Below, piece by piece: positions 37,861 through 48,415 of a DNA stretch of 64,000 nt. This stretch comes from Williamsia soli. GTDB taxonomy: Bacteria > Actinomycetota > Actinomycetes > Mycobacteriales > Mycobacteriaceae. A model generated the notes under the pieces. The model did not search any database and was not told where the DNA came from. It saw only the letters and a list, made by a program, of their open reading frames with translations. Every line of letters starts with the position of its first letter. Within the stretch, counting starts at the first letter, position 1. Position numbers and translations under genes: made by a program. The stretch is from positions 620,001-684,000 of the forward strand of contig NZ_JAFRDR010000002.1 of assembly GCF_017377795.1 (NCBI RefSeq). The letters are read 5' to 3'.

Positions 37861-40851
37861 TCACTCACGCGCCTTCTCTCGCAACTCGTACGTCTCGATG
37901 ACGTCGTCGACCTTGATGTCGTTGTACGTGATGGTCAGACCGCACTCGTAGCCGTCGCGAACCTCGGTGGCGTCGTCCTTCTCCCGCTTGAGCGAGGAGA
38001 TGGTGAGGTTGTCGGCGACCACGACGTTGTCGCGGAGCAACCGTGCCTTGGCGTTTCGGCGCATGACACCCGAGGTGACGAGGCAACCGGCGATGTTACC
38101 GACCTTGGACGAGCGGAAGATCGCGCGGATGTCCGCCCGGCCCAGCTCGACCTCTTCGTAGATCGGTTTGAGCATGCCCTTGAGCGCGCTCTGGATCTCG
38201 TCGATGGCCTGGTAGATGACCGAGTAGTACCGGATGTCGACACCCTCGCGGTTCGCGAGTTCGGTTGCCTTGCCCTCGGCCCGCACGTTGAACCCGATGA
38301 TGATCGCGTTCGATGCGGACGCCAGGTTGACGTTGGTCTCGGTGACGCCACCGACACCACGATCGATGACCCGCAACTGCACCTCGTCGTCGATTTCGAT
38401 GCCGAGCAGTGCCTCTTCCAAGGCCTCCACGGTTCCCGAGTTGTCACCCTTGAGGATCAGGTTCAGCTGCGAAGTCTCCTTCAGTGCCGAATCCAGATCT
38501 TCCAAGCTGATCCGCTTGCGGCTACGCGCGGCCAGCGCGTTGCGCTTACGCGCATTACGGCGGTCGGCGATCTGCCGGGCTATACGGTCCTCGTCGACGA
38601 CCAGCAGGTTGTCGCCGGCACCGGGCACCGAGGTGAAACCGATGACCTGGACCGGACGCGACGGCAGCGCCGCCGTGACGTCCGCGCCGTGCTCATCGAC
38701 CATGCGACGCACACGTCCGTACGCGTCGCCCGCCACGATCGAGTCGCCGACCTTGAGGGTTCCGCGCTGCACGAGCACGGTTGCCACGGGCCCACGACCA
38801 CGGTCGAGGTGCGCCTCGATGGCGACACCCTGGGCATCCATGTCCGGGTTGGCGCGCAGGTCGAGCGAGGCGTCCGCGGTCAACAGCACCGCTTCGAGCA
38901 AGGCGTCGATGTTGGTGCCCTGCTTGGCGGAGATGTCGACGAACATGGTCTCGCCGCCGAAGTCCTCGGCGACCAGACCGTACTCGGTCAGCTGAGCGCG
39001 GATCTTCTGCGGATCTGCGCCTTCCTTGTCGATCTTGTTGACCGCCACGACGATCGGCACGTCGGCCGCCTGTGCGTGGTTGATCGCCTCGACCGTCTGC
39101 GGCATCACACCGTCATCGGCCGCGACCACGAGGATCGCGATGTCCGTCGCCTTGGCACCACGGGCACGCATGGCGGTGAACGCCTCGTGGCCAGGGGTGT
39201 CGATGAAAGTGACGAGTCGCTCGTTGCCGTCCAGTTCGGTGAGGACCTGGTAGGCACCGATGTGCTGGGTGATGCCTCCGGCCTCACCCTCACGCACCTT
39301 CTCGTTACGGATGGTGTCGAGCAGCCGGGTCTTACCGTGGTCGACGTGACCCATGACGGTCACCACCGGCGGACGCTGTTCGAGATCTTCCTCGCCACCG
39401 GCGTCCTCGCCATAAGTGAGGTCGAAGGAGTCGAGCAGTTCGCGATCTTCGTCCTCCGGGCTGACGACCTGGACGACGTAGTTCATCTCGCCGCCGAGCA
39501 GCTCCAACGTCTCGTCGTTGACCGACTCCGTCGCCGTGACCATCTCGCCGAGGTTGAACAGCGCCTGGACCAGCGAGGCCGGGTTGGCGTCGATCTTGTC
39601 GGCGAAGTCCGACAGTGAAGCACCACGGGCAAGGCGAATGGTCTCGCCGTTGCCACGGGGCAGCCTTACGCCACCAACTGCCGGGGCCTGCATGCTCTCG
39701 TACTCGGCGCGTTTCGCACGCTTCGACTTGCGACCGCGACGAATGGCTCCGCCCGGGCGACCGAACGCACCCGCGGCACCGCCGCGACCACGGTTACCGC
39801 CGCCTGGACGACCGCGGAATCCACCGGGAGGACCACCGGGTGCACCGGTCGGCGCACCTGCGCCGCCGCCACCACCGGGACCGCCGCGGTATCCACCGCC
39901 ACCGCCGCCGGGTCCACCACGGGCTCCGCCGGGTCCACCACGGGCTCCGCCGGGACCGCCACGTGCGCCGCCCGGTCCACCGGGGCCGCTGGGACGAGCC
40001 GAGCGAGCAGGCATCGCACCGGGATTCGGGCGGGGAGGCATGCTGCCGGGGCTCGGGCGAGGACCGCCCTGGCCCGGAGCCGGCCGACCGCCACCTGTTG
40101 CACCACCGGGTGCCGGACGCGCTCCGCCACCTGGACGGGGCCCACCGGTTCCGGGTGCCGGACGAGTCGCGGGACGCTCCACCGGAGCGGCCGTCGAGTA
40201 GGGGTTGTTTCCGACCTTCGGCTTGCGAGGACCTGGCTTGGGGCCAGGGCCGGCGCCTGGAGCCGGGCGACTGGCCGGAGCCTGTGCCGCAGAAGCCGCA
40301 GGGGCCTGCGGGGCAGCCGGTGCAGGTGCCTGCGCAGCAGGCGCGGCCGGACGTGCCGCGGGGCTCGGAGCCGGTGCTGCGGGCGCAGGCGACGATTGCG
40401 CTGCGGGAGCAGCCGGTGCCGCCGGAGCGGGCTTCGGCGCGCCGGGCCTCGCACCTGGGGTCGGCGCACTTGGGGTCGGTGCGCCTGGGGTGCGCCCACC
40501 TGGAGTCGGGGCACCTGGGGTCTGCGCACCTGGAGTCTGCGGACCTGGGGTTTGGGCGCCTGGGGTCTGGGCACCGTTCGATGCCGGTGCGGGCTTTGCC
40601 GTCGGGCGGGAGCCGCCCGGTTTGGCACCTGATGGTTTTCCTGCCGGGGCGTTGCCGCCCGGGGACCCGCCGTCTGCGGCGGGAGCGTCCTTCCCGGGGA
40701 AGGACTGACGAAGTCGACGGGCCACGGGGGCCTCTACGGTCGACGACGCGGATTTGACGAACTCACCCTGCTCACTGAGGCGCGCGAGAACTTCTTTACT
40801 CGTCACACCTAGTTCTTTGGCCAATTCGTGCACGCGGGCCTTGCCTGCCAC
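37861..40851 (-). CDS. infB: Translation initiation factor IF-2
   Basis: GTPase that brings initiator tRNA to the 30S subunit. The 996-aa protein has an N-terminal domain ([21 protein letters not shown], about 1-50), a ~330-residue Pro/Ala then Gly/Arg-rich low-complexity linker with tandem repeats, then the G domain: [21 protein letters not shown] and NKIDKEGAD; domains II-IV follow. GTG 40851 with AGGAG upstream is chosen because it gives the standard actinobacterial start; the frame is open to 40881. A duplicate of the 3' end lies just downstream. Confidence 0.97.
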   Translation of the reverse strand: MAGKARVHELAKELGVTSKEVLARLSEQGEFVKSASSTVEAPVARRLRQSFPGKDAPAADGGSPGGNAPAGKPSGAKPGGSRPTAKPAPASNGAQTPGAQTPGPQTPGAQTPGAPTPGGRTPGAPTPSAPTPGARPGAPKPAPAAPAAPAAQSSPAPAAPAPSPAARPAAPAAQAPAPAAPQAPAASAAQAPASRPAPGAGPGPKPGPRKPKVGNNPYSTAAPVERPATRPAPGTGGPRPGGGARPAPGGATGGGRPAPGQGGPRPSPGSMPPRPNPGAMPARSARPSGPGGPGGARGGPGGARGGPGGARGGPGGGGGGYRGGPGGGGGAGAPTGAPGGPPGGFRGRPGGGNRGRGGAAGAFGRPGGAIRRGRKSKRAKRAEYESMQAPAVGGVRLPRGNGETIRLARGASLSDFADKIDANPASLVQALFNLGEMVTATESVNDETLELLGGEMNYVVQVVSPEDEDRELLDSFDLTYGEDAGGEEDLEQRPPVVTVMGHVDHGKTRLLDTIRNEKVREGEAGGITQHIGAYQVLTELDGNERLVTFIDTPGHEAFTAMRARGAKATDIAILVVAADDGVMPQTVEAINHAQAADVPIVVAVNKIDKEGADPQKIRAQLTEYGLVAEDFGGETMFVDISAKQGTNIDALLEAVLLTADASLDLRANPDMDAQGVAIEAHLDRGRGPVATVLVQRGTLKVGDSIVAGDAYGRVRRMVDEHGADVTAALPSRPVQVIGFTSVPGAGDNLLVVDEDRIARQIADRRNARKRNALAARSRKRISLEDLDSALKETSQLNLILKGDNSGTVEALEEALLGIEIDDEVQLRVIDRGVGGVTETNVNLASASNAIIIGFNVRAEGKATELANREGVDIRYYSVIYQAIDEIQSALKGMLKPIYEEVELGRADIRAIFRSSKVGNIAGCLVTSGVMRRNAKARLLRDNVVVADNLTISSLKREKDDATEVRDGYECGLTITYNDIKVDDVIETYELREKARE
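40450..40575 (-). repeat. 15-nt tandem repeats in the infB linker
   Basis: About nine imperfect 15-nt units encoding TPGxx/APTPG pentapeptides (for example [15 protein letters not shown]) within the Pro/Ala-rich linker of IF-2. A second block near 39900-39990 encodes repeated GGPGGAR heptapeptides with 21-nt units. Repeat number in such linkers varies between strains, so length differences are to be expected. Confidence 0.8.
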
Positions 40852-40931
40852 TGCTCTCCTCACTTGGAGGTCGAGCGGCATTGCCCGCTACGACCTCGGT
40901 TTACGTCCGAAACTCGCTCATCGCAAGAACT

Positions 40932-41294
40932 TCACGGTGTGCTCATGTCTTCTGCTACCTGTTCCTCAGTGGCCGGCTTCTGCCGGCCTCTCTGTGTGGC
41001 TACCGATTCGATCTCTCGCGTCAGTAGATCGGCGTCGACGGTCAACCCGCCGATCCGAAATGCCCTGGCGAAGGCCTTCCGCTGCACCGCATAGCCCAAA
41101 CACTCGGGATCCGGATGCAGCCAGGCGCCACGCCCTGACATGGTCTTCCGGTGGTCGATCACGACCACCGGTGGACTCTCGCCCGTGTAAGCCGCCAGCC
41201 GAACGAGTTCGGCGGCCGGGCGACACTGACGACAACCGATGCAGGTACGCATCGGAGGTTTTTCGCGGTGGAGCGAAGGATCACTGTGGACCAT
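40932..41294 (-). CDS. ylxR: YlxR family RNA-binding protein (DUF448)
   Basis: A 120-aa or shorter protein between nusA and infB, like Rv2840c. The signature [21 protein letters not shown] has the CxxC pair, and [27 protein letters not shown] is the conserved C-terminal part. Start is uncertain: ATG 41294 or the internal ATG 41252 (106 aa); neither has a strong ribosome site. YlxR proteins bind RNA and in some bacteria affect RNase P. It lies 61 nt after the nusA stop. Confidence 0.88.
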   Translation of the reverse strand: MVHSDPSLHREKPPMRTCIGCRQCRPAAELVRLAAYTGESPPVVVIDHRKTMSGRGAWLHPDPECLGYAVQRKAFARAFRIGGLTVDADLLTREIESVATQRGRQKPATEEQVAEDMSTP

Positions 41295-41355
41295 CGACGA
41301 GTCTACCGTCCGCAGCACGTCTGATGCCAATGAGACCCACCGATGACCGTGTATC

Positions 41356-42381
41356 TCAGCTCGCACCCGCGTCGGACGTGGCAGTGTCGGCGTCGCTCTG
41401 GGCGTCGCTGCGGATGTCGATACGCCATCCGGTCAGCCTCGCTGCGAGGCGCGCGTTCTGCCCTTCCTTACCGATGGCCAGGGACAACTGGTAGTCGGGC
41501 ACCACGACTCGGGCGGCCTTGGCAGCCAGGTCGACCACCGTCACCGAGACGACCTTGGACGGCGACAACGCGTTGCCGACGAAGACGGCCGGGTCCGTGT
41601 CGTAGTCGATGATGTCGATCTTCTCGTCGCCGAGCTCCCGCATCACGTTGCGGACCCGCTGCCCCATCGGACCGATGCAGGCGCCCTTGGCGTTCAGGCC
41701 GGAGACGCCGGTGTGGACCGCGATCTTCGAACGATGCCCGGCTTCGCGGGCCACGGCGACGATCTCGACGGAGCCGTCCTCGATCTCGGGAACCTCCAGG
41801 GAGAACAGTTTGCGCACGAGGTTGGGATGGGTGCGCGAGAGGGTGATCTGCAGCCCACGCTGGCCCCGGGTCACCCCCACCACGTAGCACTTGATGCGTT
41901 CGCCGTGGACGTACTTCTCGCCGGGTACCTGTTCGGCGGGAGGGAGTACGCCCTCCTGGCCGGTCGCCTCGCTGCCGATGCGCACGACCACCAGGCCGCG
42001 GGCGTTCGCCCTGGCGTCCTGCTGGACGACGCCGCCGACGATCTCGCCCTCGTGGGTCGAGAACTCGCCGAAGTTCTTGTCGTGCTCCGCATCCCGCAAG
42101 CGCTGCAGGATGACCTGCCGTGCTGTGGTGGCGGCGATCCGGCCGAATCCCTCTGGGGTGTCGTCCCATTCAGAGATCGTGTTCCCGTCTTCATCGCGTT
42201 CTTGGGCCATCACCCGCACCGAACCGGACTTGCGGTCGACGTCGATGTAGGCGTGCTGGGCGAATCCGTCGGTGTGCCGGTACGCCGTCAGGAGCGCCGA
42301 TTGGATGGTCTCGATCACCGTGTCGATCGAGATGCCCTTCTCCGCCTCGATCATCCGAAGAGCAGCAATGTCGATATTCAT
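41356..42381 (-). CDS. nusA: Transcription elongation/termination factor NusA
   Basis: Binds RNA polymerase and nascent RNA to control pausing, termination and antitermination. The 341-aa, short actinobacterial form has an N-terminal polymerase-binding domain (about 1-105), S1 (about 110-180) and two KH domains ([20 protein letters not shown] region and the later [20 protein letters not shown]). ATG 42381 overlaps the rimP stop (ATGA) with GGGAAC before it. Confidence 0.96.
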   Translation of the reverse strand: MNIDIAALRMIEAEKGISIDTVIETIQSALLTAYRHTDGFAQHAYIDVDRKSGSVRVMAQERDEDGNTISEWDDTPEGFGRIAATTARQVILQRLRDAEHDKNFGEFSTHEGEIVGGVVQQDARANARGLVVVRIGSEATGQEGVLPPAEQVPGEKYVHGERIKCYVVGVTRGQRGLQITLSRTHPNLVRKLFSLEVPEIEDGSVEIVAVAREAGHRSKIAVHTGVSGLNAKGACIGPMGQRVRNVMRELGDEKIDIIDYDTDPAVFVGNALSPSKVVSVTVVDLAAKAARVVVPDYQLSLAIGKEGQNARLAARLTGWRIDIRSDAQSDADTATSDAGAS

Positions 42382-42962
42382 TTGTTCCCTTTCCGTCTTG
42401 CCTCGATCTGTTCGGCATCGAGGCCGCACATCTGTAATTCGGCCGCACCGGGTTCACTGAAGTCGACCTGGACGTGGGCGACGCGCACCGTCTCGAGTGG
42501 CACCGTCTGCGTCGAGAGGCCCTTTCCGGACTTGGTGACCAGCGTGAGTGTGGTCTCGGTGTCGTCCAGCGACCCGACACGTCCCGACAACCGCTGCGCG
42601 GGTTCGGTGGCCAGGTCGATGACCACCTTGCGGCCCGCCGCCCTGCGCCAGTGCCGCGGGGCGGTCAGCGGTCGATCGACCCCGGGCGAGGTGACCTCGA
42701 GGGTGTACGTGGGCAGCGTGGCGACGACCTCATGACCGGAGGTGTCTTCATCGTCGGGGTCGCCGTCGAGCACCTCGGAGAGCGACCGGCTCAGAGCGGC
42801 GAGTTCGTCGAGACCGGCGCCACCGTCGCGATCGACCATGAGGGTGATCACGTTCTCCTGACCGGAGGAGACGACGGTCAGCTCTTCGACGTCGAACCCG
42901 TTGCCGGTCACGACCGGTTCGAGTAATTCGCTGATGCGGTCGCGGTCGATTGCCCCAGGCAT
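42378..42962 (-). CDS. rimP: Ribosome maturation factor RimP
   Basis: A 194-aa 30S assembly factor (YhbC family). The N-terminal domain has [18 protein letters not shown] and the centre has [22 protein letters not shown], the family signature, followed by a [17 protein letters not shown]3-like domain. GGAGGG lies 8 nt before ATG 42962. It is the first gene of the nusA-infB operon, divergent from the lipoprotein gene; the 203-nt gap (42963-43165) must hold both promoters. Confidence 0.94.
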   Translation of the reverse strand: MPGAIDRDRISELLEPVVTGNGFDVEELTVVSSGQENVITLMVDRDGGAGLDELAALSRSLSEVLDGDPDDEDTSGHEVVATLPTYTLEVTSPGVDRPLTAPRHWRRAAGRKVVIDLATEPAQRLSGRVGSLDDTETTLTLVTKSGKGLSTQTVPLETVRVAHVQVDFSEPGAAELQMCGLDAEQIEARRKGNK

Positions 42963-43165
42963 TCGGCGTTCCCTCCGTGTGCAGTTGTCGGTGTAGCGGG
43001 ACCGGTGCGCCCGGTGTTCGACTCCCGACGCCCGCGGTCGCAGGTGCACTCAGCTTAACGCCCCGGCGGGGGTGCTTTCTCCCATCACGGCCGACGGGTC
43101 TCGCCGACCGTGCCCGGGGCGGTGGGTCCCACGCTGGACGCGGACTGCTGGCACTATGTGTCCCT

Positions 43166-43693
43166 GTGACGGTCAGTGGCCTCGTGGAGGCAGCAGAAAG
43201 CGGGTTTCGACCCTCGCGCCGGTCGTTCGTGCGTTCGGCCGCCGCCTTGTCCATCGGAGCGCTGGCGATCACGGCGGTCGGGGCCTGCGGCACCGGTTCC
43301 GGCGTGAGCGCCGAGCAGCAGCTGGCCGACCGATTGCTCCCCCAGGTCGCCGCGGCTAAGGCCGACGCGCTGGCGGCCAACGCCGCCATCGCCACCAATC
43401 CCGACCGCGCCGCCGCCCTCGGCGTCGTCGCCACAGAGCGCACTGAGCATGCCCGGGTACTCGCCGAGGAGATCACCCGCCTCGACACCGGCCGAGCCCG
43501 GACCGCCTCGAGTTCGGCGGCGCCCAGCTCGGCGGAGCCCACACCACCGAGCCTCGAGCAGTTGCGTAGCCAGCTGTCGGCCTCGGCCAGGTCTGCCGGC
43601 GACCTCGCCGTCGAACTCGATGGCTACGTGGCGGGTTTACTCGGATCAGTCAGTGCGGGTGTGACCACCGCGGTGGCGGTGCAGCTCGCATGA
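43166..43693 (+). CDS. Putative Tat-exported lipoprotein, Ala-rich
   Basis: A 175-aa protein equivalent in place to Rv2843/Rv2844 near rimP-proS. The N terminus has a twin-arginine motif SRRSFVRSAAA at about 18-29 and a hydrophobic run ending in a lipobox-like TAVGAC, so it is likely exported folded and lipidated at that Cys. The rest is alanine-rich helix with a disordered Ser/Pro patch (about 115-130). GTG 43166 start. Its stop overlaps the DUF4439 gene (ATGA), suggesting a pair. Confidence 0.75.
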   Translation: MTVSGLVEAAESGFRPSRRSFVRSAAALSIGALAITAVGACGTGSGVSAEQQLADRLLPQVAAAKADALAANAAIATNPDRAAALGVVATERTEHARVLAEEITRLDTGRARTASSSAAPSSAEPTPPSLEQLRSQLSASARSAGDLAVELDGYVAGLLGSVSAGVTTAVAVQLA

Positions 43694-44121
43694 GCCGGAC
43701 CACGGACGCGTTGGCCGTCGCCTTGACCGCTGAGAACGCCGCCATCTTCGCCTACGGGGTGGTGGCCGCATATGCGGCATCGTCGCGTTCTCAGACCATT
43801 GCCGAGTACACGGCCGAACATCGTTCCCGGCGTGAGGAATTGGTGGCAACGCTGACCGCGGCGCAGGCCGAGGTGCCCGCAGCCGCAGCGGGGTACGACC
43901 TCAGCGCCCCGATCACGGACCCGGCGTCGGCGTTGACCGTGGCACTGACCGCCGAAGAAGACTGCGCAGTCGCCTACCGGGCGCTCATCGAACAGGCCGA
44001 GGACGTCGGTGCCCGCAGGCTGGCTCTCGACGGCCTGACAGACTCTGCGGGCCGCGCAGCCAATTGGCGCCTGGTGCTGCGCATCTCACCAGCCACCGTC
44101 GCCCTCCCCGGCTCCGCCTGA
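43690..44121 (+). CDS. DUF4439 ferritin-like protein
   Basis: A 143-aa all-helical protein of the DUF4439 family (ferritin-like fold). The helix pattern with ENAAIFAYGVVAAYA, EHRSRREELV and EEDCAVAYRALIEQAED carries Glu and His residues at spacings seen in ferritin-like metal sites, but a complete diiron motif is not certain. No signal peptide. It is coupled to the Tat lipoprotein gene by a 4-nt overlap. Function unknown. Confidence 0.8.
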   Translation: MSRTTDALAVALTAENAAIFAYGVVAAYAASSRSQTIAEYTAEHRSRREELVATLTAAQAEVPAAAAGYDLSAPITDPASALTVALTAEEDCAVAYRALIEQAEDVGARRLALDGLTDSAGRAANWRLVLRISPATVALPGSA

Positions 44122-44140
44122 TCCACGAACCCACGTAAAG

Positions 44141-44178
44141 CAGGCAAACCCAGGTGTTGCTGCACCTGGGTTTGCCTG
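44141..44178. terminator. Bidirectional terminator between DUF4439 and proS
   Basis: A perfect 16-bp stem, CAGGCAAACCCAGGTG pairing with its complement, with a 6-nt loop TTGCTG, between two convergent genes. It is followed on the plus strand by GGTTTTGTG and on the minus strand by CTTTACG. It ends 23 nt from the proS stop. Confidence 0.88.
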
Positions 44179-44201
44179 AGTCCACTGGTTTTGTGAGAGG
44201 T

Positions 44202-45941
44202 TCAGCGGTTCGCGACGATGGTGTCCACCGCGGCGTCGGAGGCGACCTCGGTCGCCTCGCCGGTGAAACGATCGCGAATCTCGACGGTCCCGTTCGCCCA
44301 GCCGCGGCCGACCACGACCACCACTGGCATACCGAGCAGTTCGGCGTCCTTGAATTTGACGCCGGGCGAGGCCTTACGGTCATCGATGAGCACCGAGAAT
44401 CCGGCGGCGTCCAAGTCGGCGGCCAGTGATCGGGCACCGCTCCAGGCACCCTCGTCCTTGTTCGCGATCACCAGGTGGATGTCGAACGGCGCAACCTCTT
44501 TGGGCCAGCGCAGCCCCTTCTCGTCGTGATGCTGCTCGGCGATGACCGCCACCATCCGCGACACCCCGACACCATAGGAACCCTGGATGAGCCGGACCGG
44601 TTTGCCGTTCTCGGCCAGCACACCGACGTCGAATGCATCGGTGTATTTCGTGCCCAGTTGAAAGATGTGACCGATCTCGATACCACGGGCGGTCACCAGG
44701 GTTCCGATCCCGTCGGGCGAGGGATCACCGTCGCGTACCTCGGCGGCCTCGATCGTGCCGTCCGGCACGAAGTCGCGTCCCGCTACGAGGTCCACGACGT
44801 GTTCACCGGGCGCGTTGGCTCCGGTGATCCACGCAGTGCCGTCGACGACCCGCGGGTCGACCAGGTACCGCACACCGTTGTCCTGCAGGCCCTTCGGGCC
44901 AATGTAACCCCGGATCAGAAAGCTGTGCTTCGCGAAGTCGGCGTCGGTGATGAGCTCGACGGCGGCGGGTTCGACGGCCGCCTCGAGGCGCTTGAAGTCG
45001 ACCTCACGGTCTCCGGGGACGCCGATCGCCAGCAGCTCTTCCTTTCCGTCAGGACTGCGCAGGTTGACGACCACGTTCTTGAGGGTGTCTGCGGCGGTGA
45101 ATCCACGATCCGGGAAGGTCTCCTGGGCCCACGCGACGAGGGTGTCGATGGTCGGGGTGTCGCCCGTGTCGTACACGGCCGCCGCAGGGAGGCCCTCGAT
45201 GGGCAGTGCGGGCGGTGCGGGTGTGATGACGGCCTCGACATTGGCGGCATAACCCGACTCCGGGCTGCGCACATAGGTGTCCTCCCCGACTTCGCTCTCG
45301 GCCAGGAACTCCTCGGATGCACTGCCACCCATGGCACCGGACGTTGCCGCCACGATCACATATTTGACCTGCAGCCGGCGGAAGATCTGCTGGTACGCCT
45401 CGCGGTGGGCATCGTAGGACGCCTTGGAGCCATCGATGTCGAGATCGAAGGAGTACGAGTCCTTCATGATGAACTCGCGTCCCCGCAGGATGCCTGCCCG
45501 GGGCCGCTCCTCGTCGCGGTACTTGGTCTGGATCTGATAGAGGGTCACCGGGAGGTCCTTGTACGAGGAGTACTCGCCCTTGACCAGCTGCGCGAACAAC
45601 TCTTCGTGGGTGGGCCCGAGCAACATGTCCGCGCCCTTGCGGTCCTTGAGCCGGAACAGGGCATCACCGTATTCCGTCCACCGGCCGGTGACCTCGTACG
45701 GTTCGCGGGGCAGGAGTGCAGGCAGCGAGATCTCTTGGCCGCCGATGTTGTCCATCTCCTCGCGCACCACATCTTCCACGCGGCGCAGCACCTTCAGCCC
45801 GAGTGGCAGCCAGCTGTAGACGCCTGGTGCGACACGACGCACATATCCCGCCCGGACCAGCAGCTTGTGGCTGGGTACCTCGGCGTCCGCGGGGTCATCG
45901 CGCAGGGTGCGCAGGAACAGGGTCGACATGCGTGTGATCAC
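44202..45941 (-). CDS. proS: Prolyl-tRNA synthetase (bacterial type, with editing domain)
   Basis: Charges tRNA-Pro and edits mischarged Ala-tRNA-Pro. The 579-aa class II enzyme has motif 1 around [26 protein letters not shown], motif 2 [21 protein letters not shown]-type region, an inserted editing domain (about 225-400) and motif 3 [17 protein letters not shown], then the anticodon domain. GTG 45941 is preferred: AAGGTGG lies 5 nt before it and the protein begins VITRMSTLF like mycobacterial ProS. Confidence 0.96.
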   Translation of the reverse strand: MITRMSTLFLRTLRDDPADAEVPSHKLLVRAGYVRRVAPGVYSWLPLGLKVLRRVEDVVREEMDNIGGQEISLPALLPREPYEVTGRWTEYGDALFRLKDRKGADMLLGPTHEELFAQLVKGEYSSYKDLPVTLYQIQTKYRDEERPRAGILRGREFIMKDSYSFDLDIDGSKASYDAHREAYQQIFRRLQVKYVIVAATSGAMGGSASEEFLAESEVGEDTYVRSPESGYAANVEAVITPAPPALPIEGLPAAAVYDTGDTPTIDTLVAWAQETFPDRGFTAADTLKNVVVNLRSPDGKEELLAIGVPGDREVDFKRLEAAVEPAAVELITDADFAKHSFLIRGYIGPKGLQDNGVRYLVDPRVVDGTAWITGANAPGEHVVDLVAGRDFVPDGTIEAAEVRDGDPSPDGIGTLVTARGIEIGHIFQLGTKYTDAFDVGVLAENGKPVRLIQGSYGVGVSRMVAVIAEQHHDEKGLRWPKEVAPFDIHLVIANKDEGAWSGARSLAADLDAAGFSVLIDDRKASPGVKFKDAELLGMPVVVVVGRGWANGTVEIRDRFTGEATEVASDAAVDTIVANR

Positions 45942-46028
45942 GTGTGCCACCTTAACGGGGCCGGCGCACCTGTCTCCCCGGTGGCAGGCGCAGGCGGGAC
46001 ATCGTGGTCACCCGGTTAAAGTGCGACT

Positions 46029-46772
46029 GTGTTGATCGTGCTGCCTCCGTCAGAGACCAAAGCCACCGGCGGCCGCGGGGCCGCCCTCGACCTCGACCAG
46101 TTGTCACTGGCCTCGCTCACGCCGATCCGCCGCAAGCTGGCGGACGCTCTCGTCACGCTTGCCGGCGATCCGGCAGCCAGCCAGCAGGCGCTCGGCCTCG
46201 GGGTGTCCCAAGTCGCAGAGATCGAACGCAATGCGCAGCTGTGGTCGTCTCCGACTCGCCCCGCGATCGAGCGCTACACGGGAGTGCTGTTCGACGCGCT
46301 CGACCATCCGTCGCTGAGCAGGGCGTCGAAGACCAAGGCGGCCGAGCGATTGGCCGTGGGCTCGGCGTTGTTCGGGGTCGTACGCGCCACCGATCCGATT
46401 CCCGCCTACCGGTTGTCCTCCGGGTCGAAACTGCCGGGGATGGGCACCCTTGCGTCGATGTGGAAACCGGCGCTCACCGAAGCCCTGACAGACCTGGGCG
46501 CCGATGTTGTCATCGACCTCCGCTCTGGTGGCTACCAGCAGCTCGGTCCCGTACCCGGCGCCATCACCGTCACGGTGCTGACCGAGGGGCCTTCGGGGTC
46601 ACGAACCGTGGTGAGCCACTTCAACAAGCATCACAAGGGCGTACTCGCCCGTTCACTCGTCAGCTCACGTCGGCAGATCCGGGACGTGAACTCTCTCGCC
46701 GCCATCGCAACGGCAGGCGGTCAGCGCGCCGAGGTCGCCTCTGACAATGAGCTGATCATCCTCACGGACTGA
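46029..46772 (+). CDS. yaaA: YaaA family peroxide-stress/DNA-binding protein
   Basis: A 247-aa YaaA (DUF328) protein. E. coli YaaA lowers free iron and protects DNA from hydrogen peroxide. Family blocks: IVLPPSETK at the start, SALFGVVRATDPIPAYRL in the centre and HFNKHHKGVLARSL near the end (FNK..KG is the hallmark). Start is GTG 46029. It may matter here because sarcosine and dimethylglycine oxidases in the same window make peroxide, but the genes are not linked. It converges with the exporter gene (11 nt between stops). Confidence 0.9.
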   Translation: MLIVLPPSETKATGGRGAALDLDQLSLASLTPIRRKLADALVTLAGDPAASQQALGLGVSQVAEIERNAQLWSSPTRPAIERYTGVLFDALDHPSLSRASKTKAAERLAVGSALFGVVRATDPIPAYRLSSGSKLPGMGTLASMWKPALTEALTDLGADVVIDLRSGGYQQLGPVPGAITVTVLTEGPSGSRTVVSHFNKHHKGVLARSLVSSRRQIRDVNSLAAIATAGGQRAEVASDNELIILTD

Positions 46773-46783
46773 GCGATACCCGA

Positions 46784-48289
46784 TCAGGCGGTCAGCTCGT
46801 CCGGGTCGATGGACGTGTGTGCGGTCTCCTGGGCGGCCTGTCCCTCGGCGACGTCCTCCGGGGTGAACCGCATGAACAGGACCACTACGCCGGCGGCAAC
46901 CGCGATCAACGCACAGCAGACGAAGGCGAGGCCGTAGCCGCTCGCCAAAGCATCCAACTCCAGGTCGTTCATCTGGTCCACGGGACCGGTGACCCCACCC
47001 TCGGACAGGGTCCTGCTGGTCACCATCGCGCCGACCGCGACCAGGGCGATGGCGCCACCGAGGTTCTGCGCGACCTGCGCCAGCGCCGTCAGCGGGCCGA
47101 TCTCGGTGGGGCCGACGCCGGCGACCACGGACAGCGTCAGCGGAATCACCGCCAGACCCACACCGGCGCCGATCACGATCACGGGGAACAGGATGTGCGG
47201 GAAGTAGGCGGGTGCGTCTCGCGCGATGCTCGCCGCGTAGCCACAACCGGCGACGACGATCAAGCCGCCCGCGAGCACCAGCCACCGCGGCTGGTACTTC
47301 AGTGCGAGTTTGGAGGCGATCGCAGCCGCGGTACCCAGGCCGAAAGCGAACGGGACGACGGCCAGACCGCTCTGGATCGGCGAGTAATTCAAGATGCCCT
47401 GCAGGTACAGCGAGATGAAGACCGCCATACACATGATGATCGCGCCGGCGAGCAGGATGGCCACCAGCGCGGCGACCCGGCTCCCGTTCTTGAACAGGGA
47501 GAACGGCAAGATCGGGTTGTCCGCGTTCCGCTCGACCATTACGAAGGCGGCGAGCGACAGCAGTCCGACGACCAAGGGAACGACGACCACGGGCCGCAAC
47601 CACCCGCCGGGGCCCTCGTTGACCGCCAACACGACCAGGGTGCAGCCGAGGGTCGCCAGGACGGCTCCGCGGACATCCAGAGGTAGGCGTTCGCCCTGCG
47701 ACTCCTTCAGGAACAACACGGCGCCGCCGACGACGATGACGCCGATCGGCACGTTGATGAGGAACACCAGGCGCCACGAGAGTTCGGTGAGCACACCACC
47801 GGCGATGAGCCCCGCGACGGAGCCGATACCCGTCATCGCGGCATAGACGGCGAAGGCCTGGTTGCGGGGCTTACCGGGGGCAAACGTGGTGGCGACCAGC
47901 GCCATCGCCGTGGGTGCGGCGACCGCTGCGGCAGCTCCCTGCAGGGCCCTGCCCACGATCAGACTGATCGGATCCCAGGCCAGGCCGCAGATCAACGACG
48001 TCACGGTGAATGCAGCGACACCGGCGACGAACATGCGCTTGCGACCGAAGGTGTCGCCGAGACGCCCGCCGAGCAGCATGAGTCCGCCGAAGGCGAGTAC
48101 GTACGCGGTGATGACCCAGGCGCCTGCGCTGTCAGAGAGCCCGAGGGCGTTCTGGATGCGTGGCAGGGCGAGTGCGGCAACAGTCCCGTCGAGGACGACC
48201 AGCAGCTGCATCCCGCCCAGGACGACGATCTGAGGTCCCCAGACGCGAGTCTGGCCGACCTCAGCAGCCATGTGCGTCGGTGGGGTCAT
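46784..48289 (-). CDS. efpA: MFS drug exporter, EfpA/EmrB type (DHA2)
   Basis: A 501-aa, about 14-helix major facilitator in the place of EfpA (Rv2846c), next to cysG. Motif A reads GGRLGDTFGRKRMF, motif C-like GSVAGLIAGGVLTELSWRLVFLINVPIG follows, and the N terminus carries DGTVAALALPRIQNALG (motif D1). EfpA pumps lipids or drugs across the membrane with proton drive. The actual substrate cannot be told from sequence. The 126-nt gap to the cysG stop contains no clear feature. Confidence 0.88.
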   Translation of the reverse strand: MTPPTHMAAEVGQTRVWGPQIVVLGGMQLLVVLDGTVAALALPRIQNALGLSDSAGAWVITAYVLAFGGLMLLGGRLGDTFGRKRMFVAGVAAFTVTSLICGLAWDPISLIVGRALQGAAAAVAAPTAMALVATTFAPGKPRNQAFAVYAAMTGIGSVAGLIAGGVLTELSWRLVFLINVPIGVIVVGGAVLFLKESQGERLPLDVRGAVLATLGCTLVVLAVNEGPGGWLRPVVVVPLVVGLLSLAAFVMVERNADNPILPFSLFKNGSRVAALVAILLAGAIIMCMAVFISLYLQGILNYSPIQSGLAVVPFAFGLGTAAAIASKLALKYQPRWLVLAGGLIVVAGCGYAASIARDAPAYFPHILFPVIVIGAGVGLAVIPLTLSVVAGVGPTEIGPLTALAQVAQNLGGAIALVAVGAMVTSRTLSEGGVTGPVDQMNDLELDALASGYGLAFVCCALIAVAAGVVVLFMRFTPEDVAEGQAAQETAHTSIDPDELTA

Positions 48290-48415
48290 GGGCTAGGACG
48301 CTACCGCCGTCGGACCGCCATTTCACAATCACGCTTGTCATGGTCGCGGTCGCACGCCTGTGTTGGTCGCCGGTCGGTCGGCCCGTGACGTCGTCGATGA
48401 CGCCCGTCCAGGTCC

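Noticed and set aside
37855-39618. 587-codon open frame on the plus strand
   Set aside because: Antisense to the conserved G domain of infB; Asp/Val/Arg-rich composition is a mirror of IF-2 codons.
40450-40575. Possible minisatellite or phase-variable switch
   Set aside because: The units are multiples of three inside an essential gene, so slippage would change linker length but not the frame.
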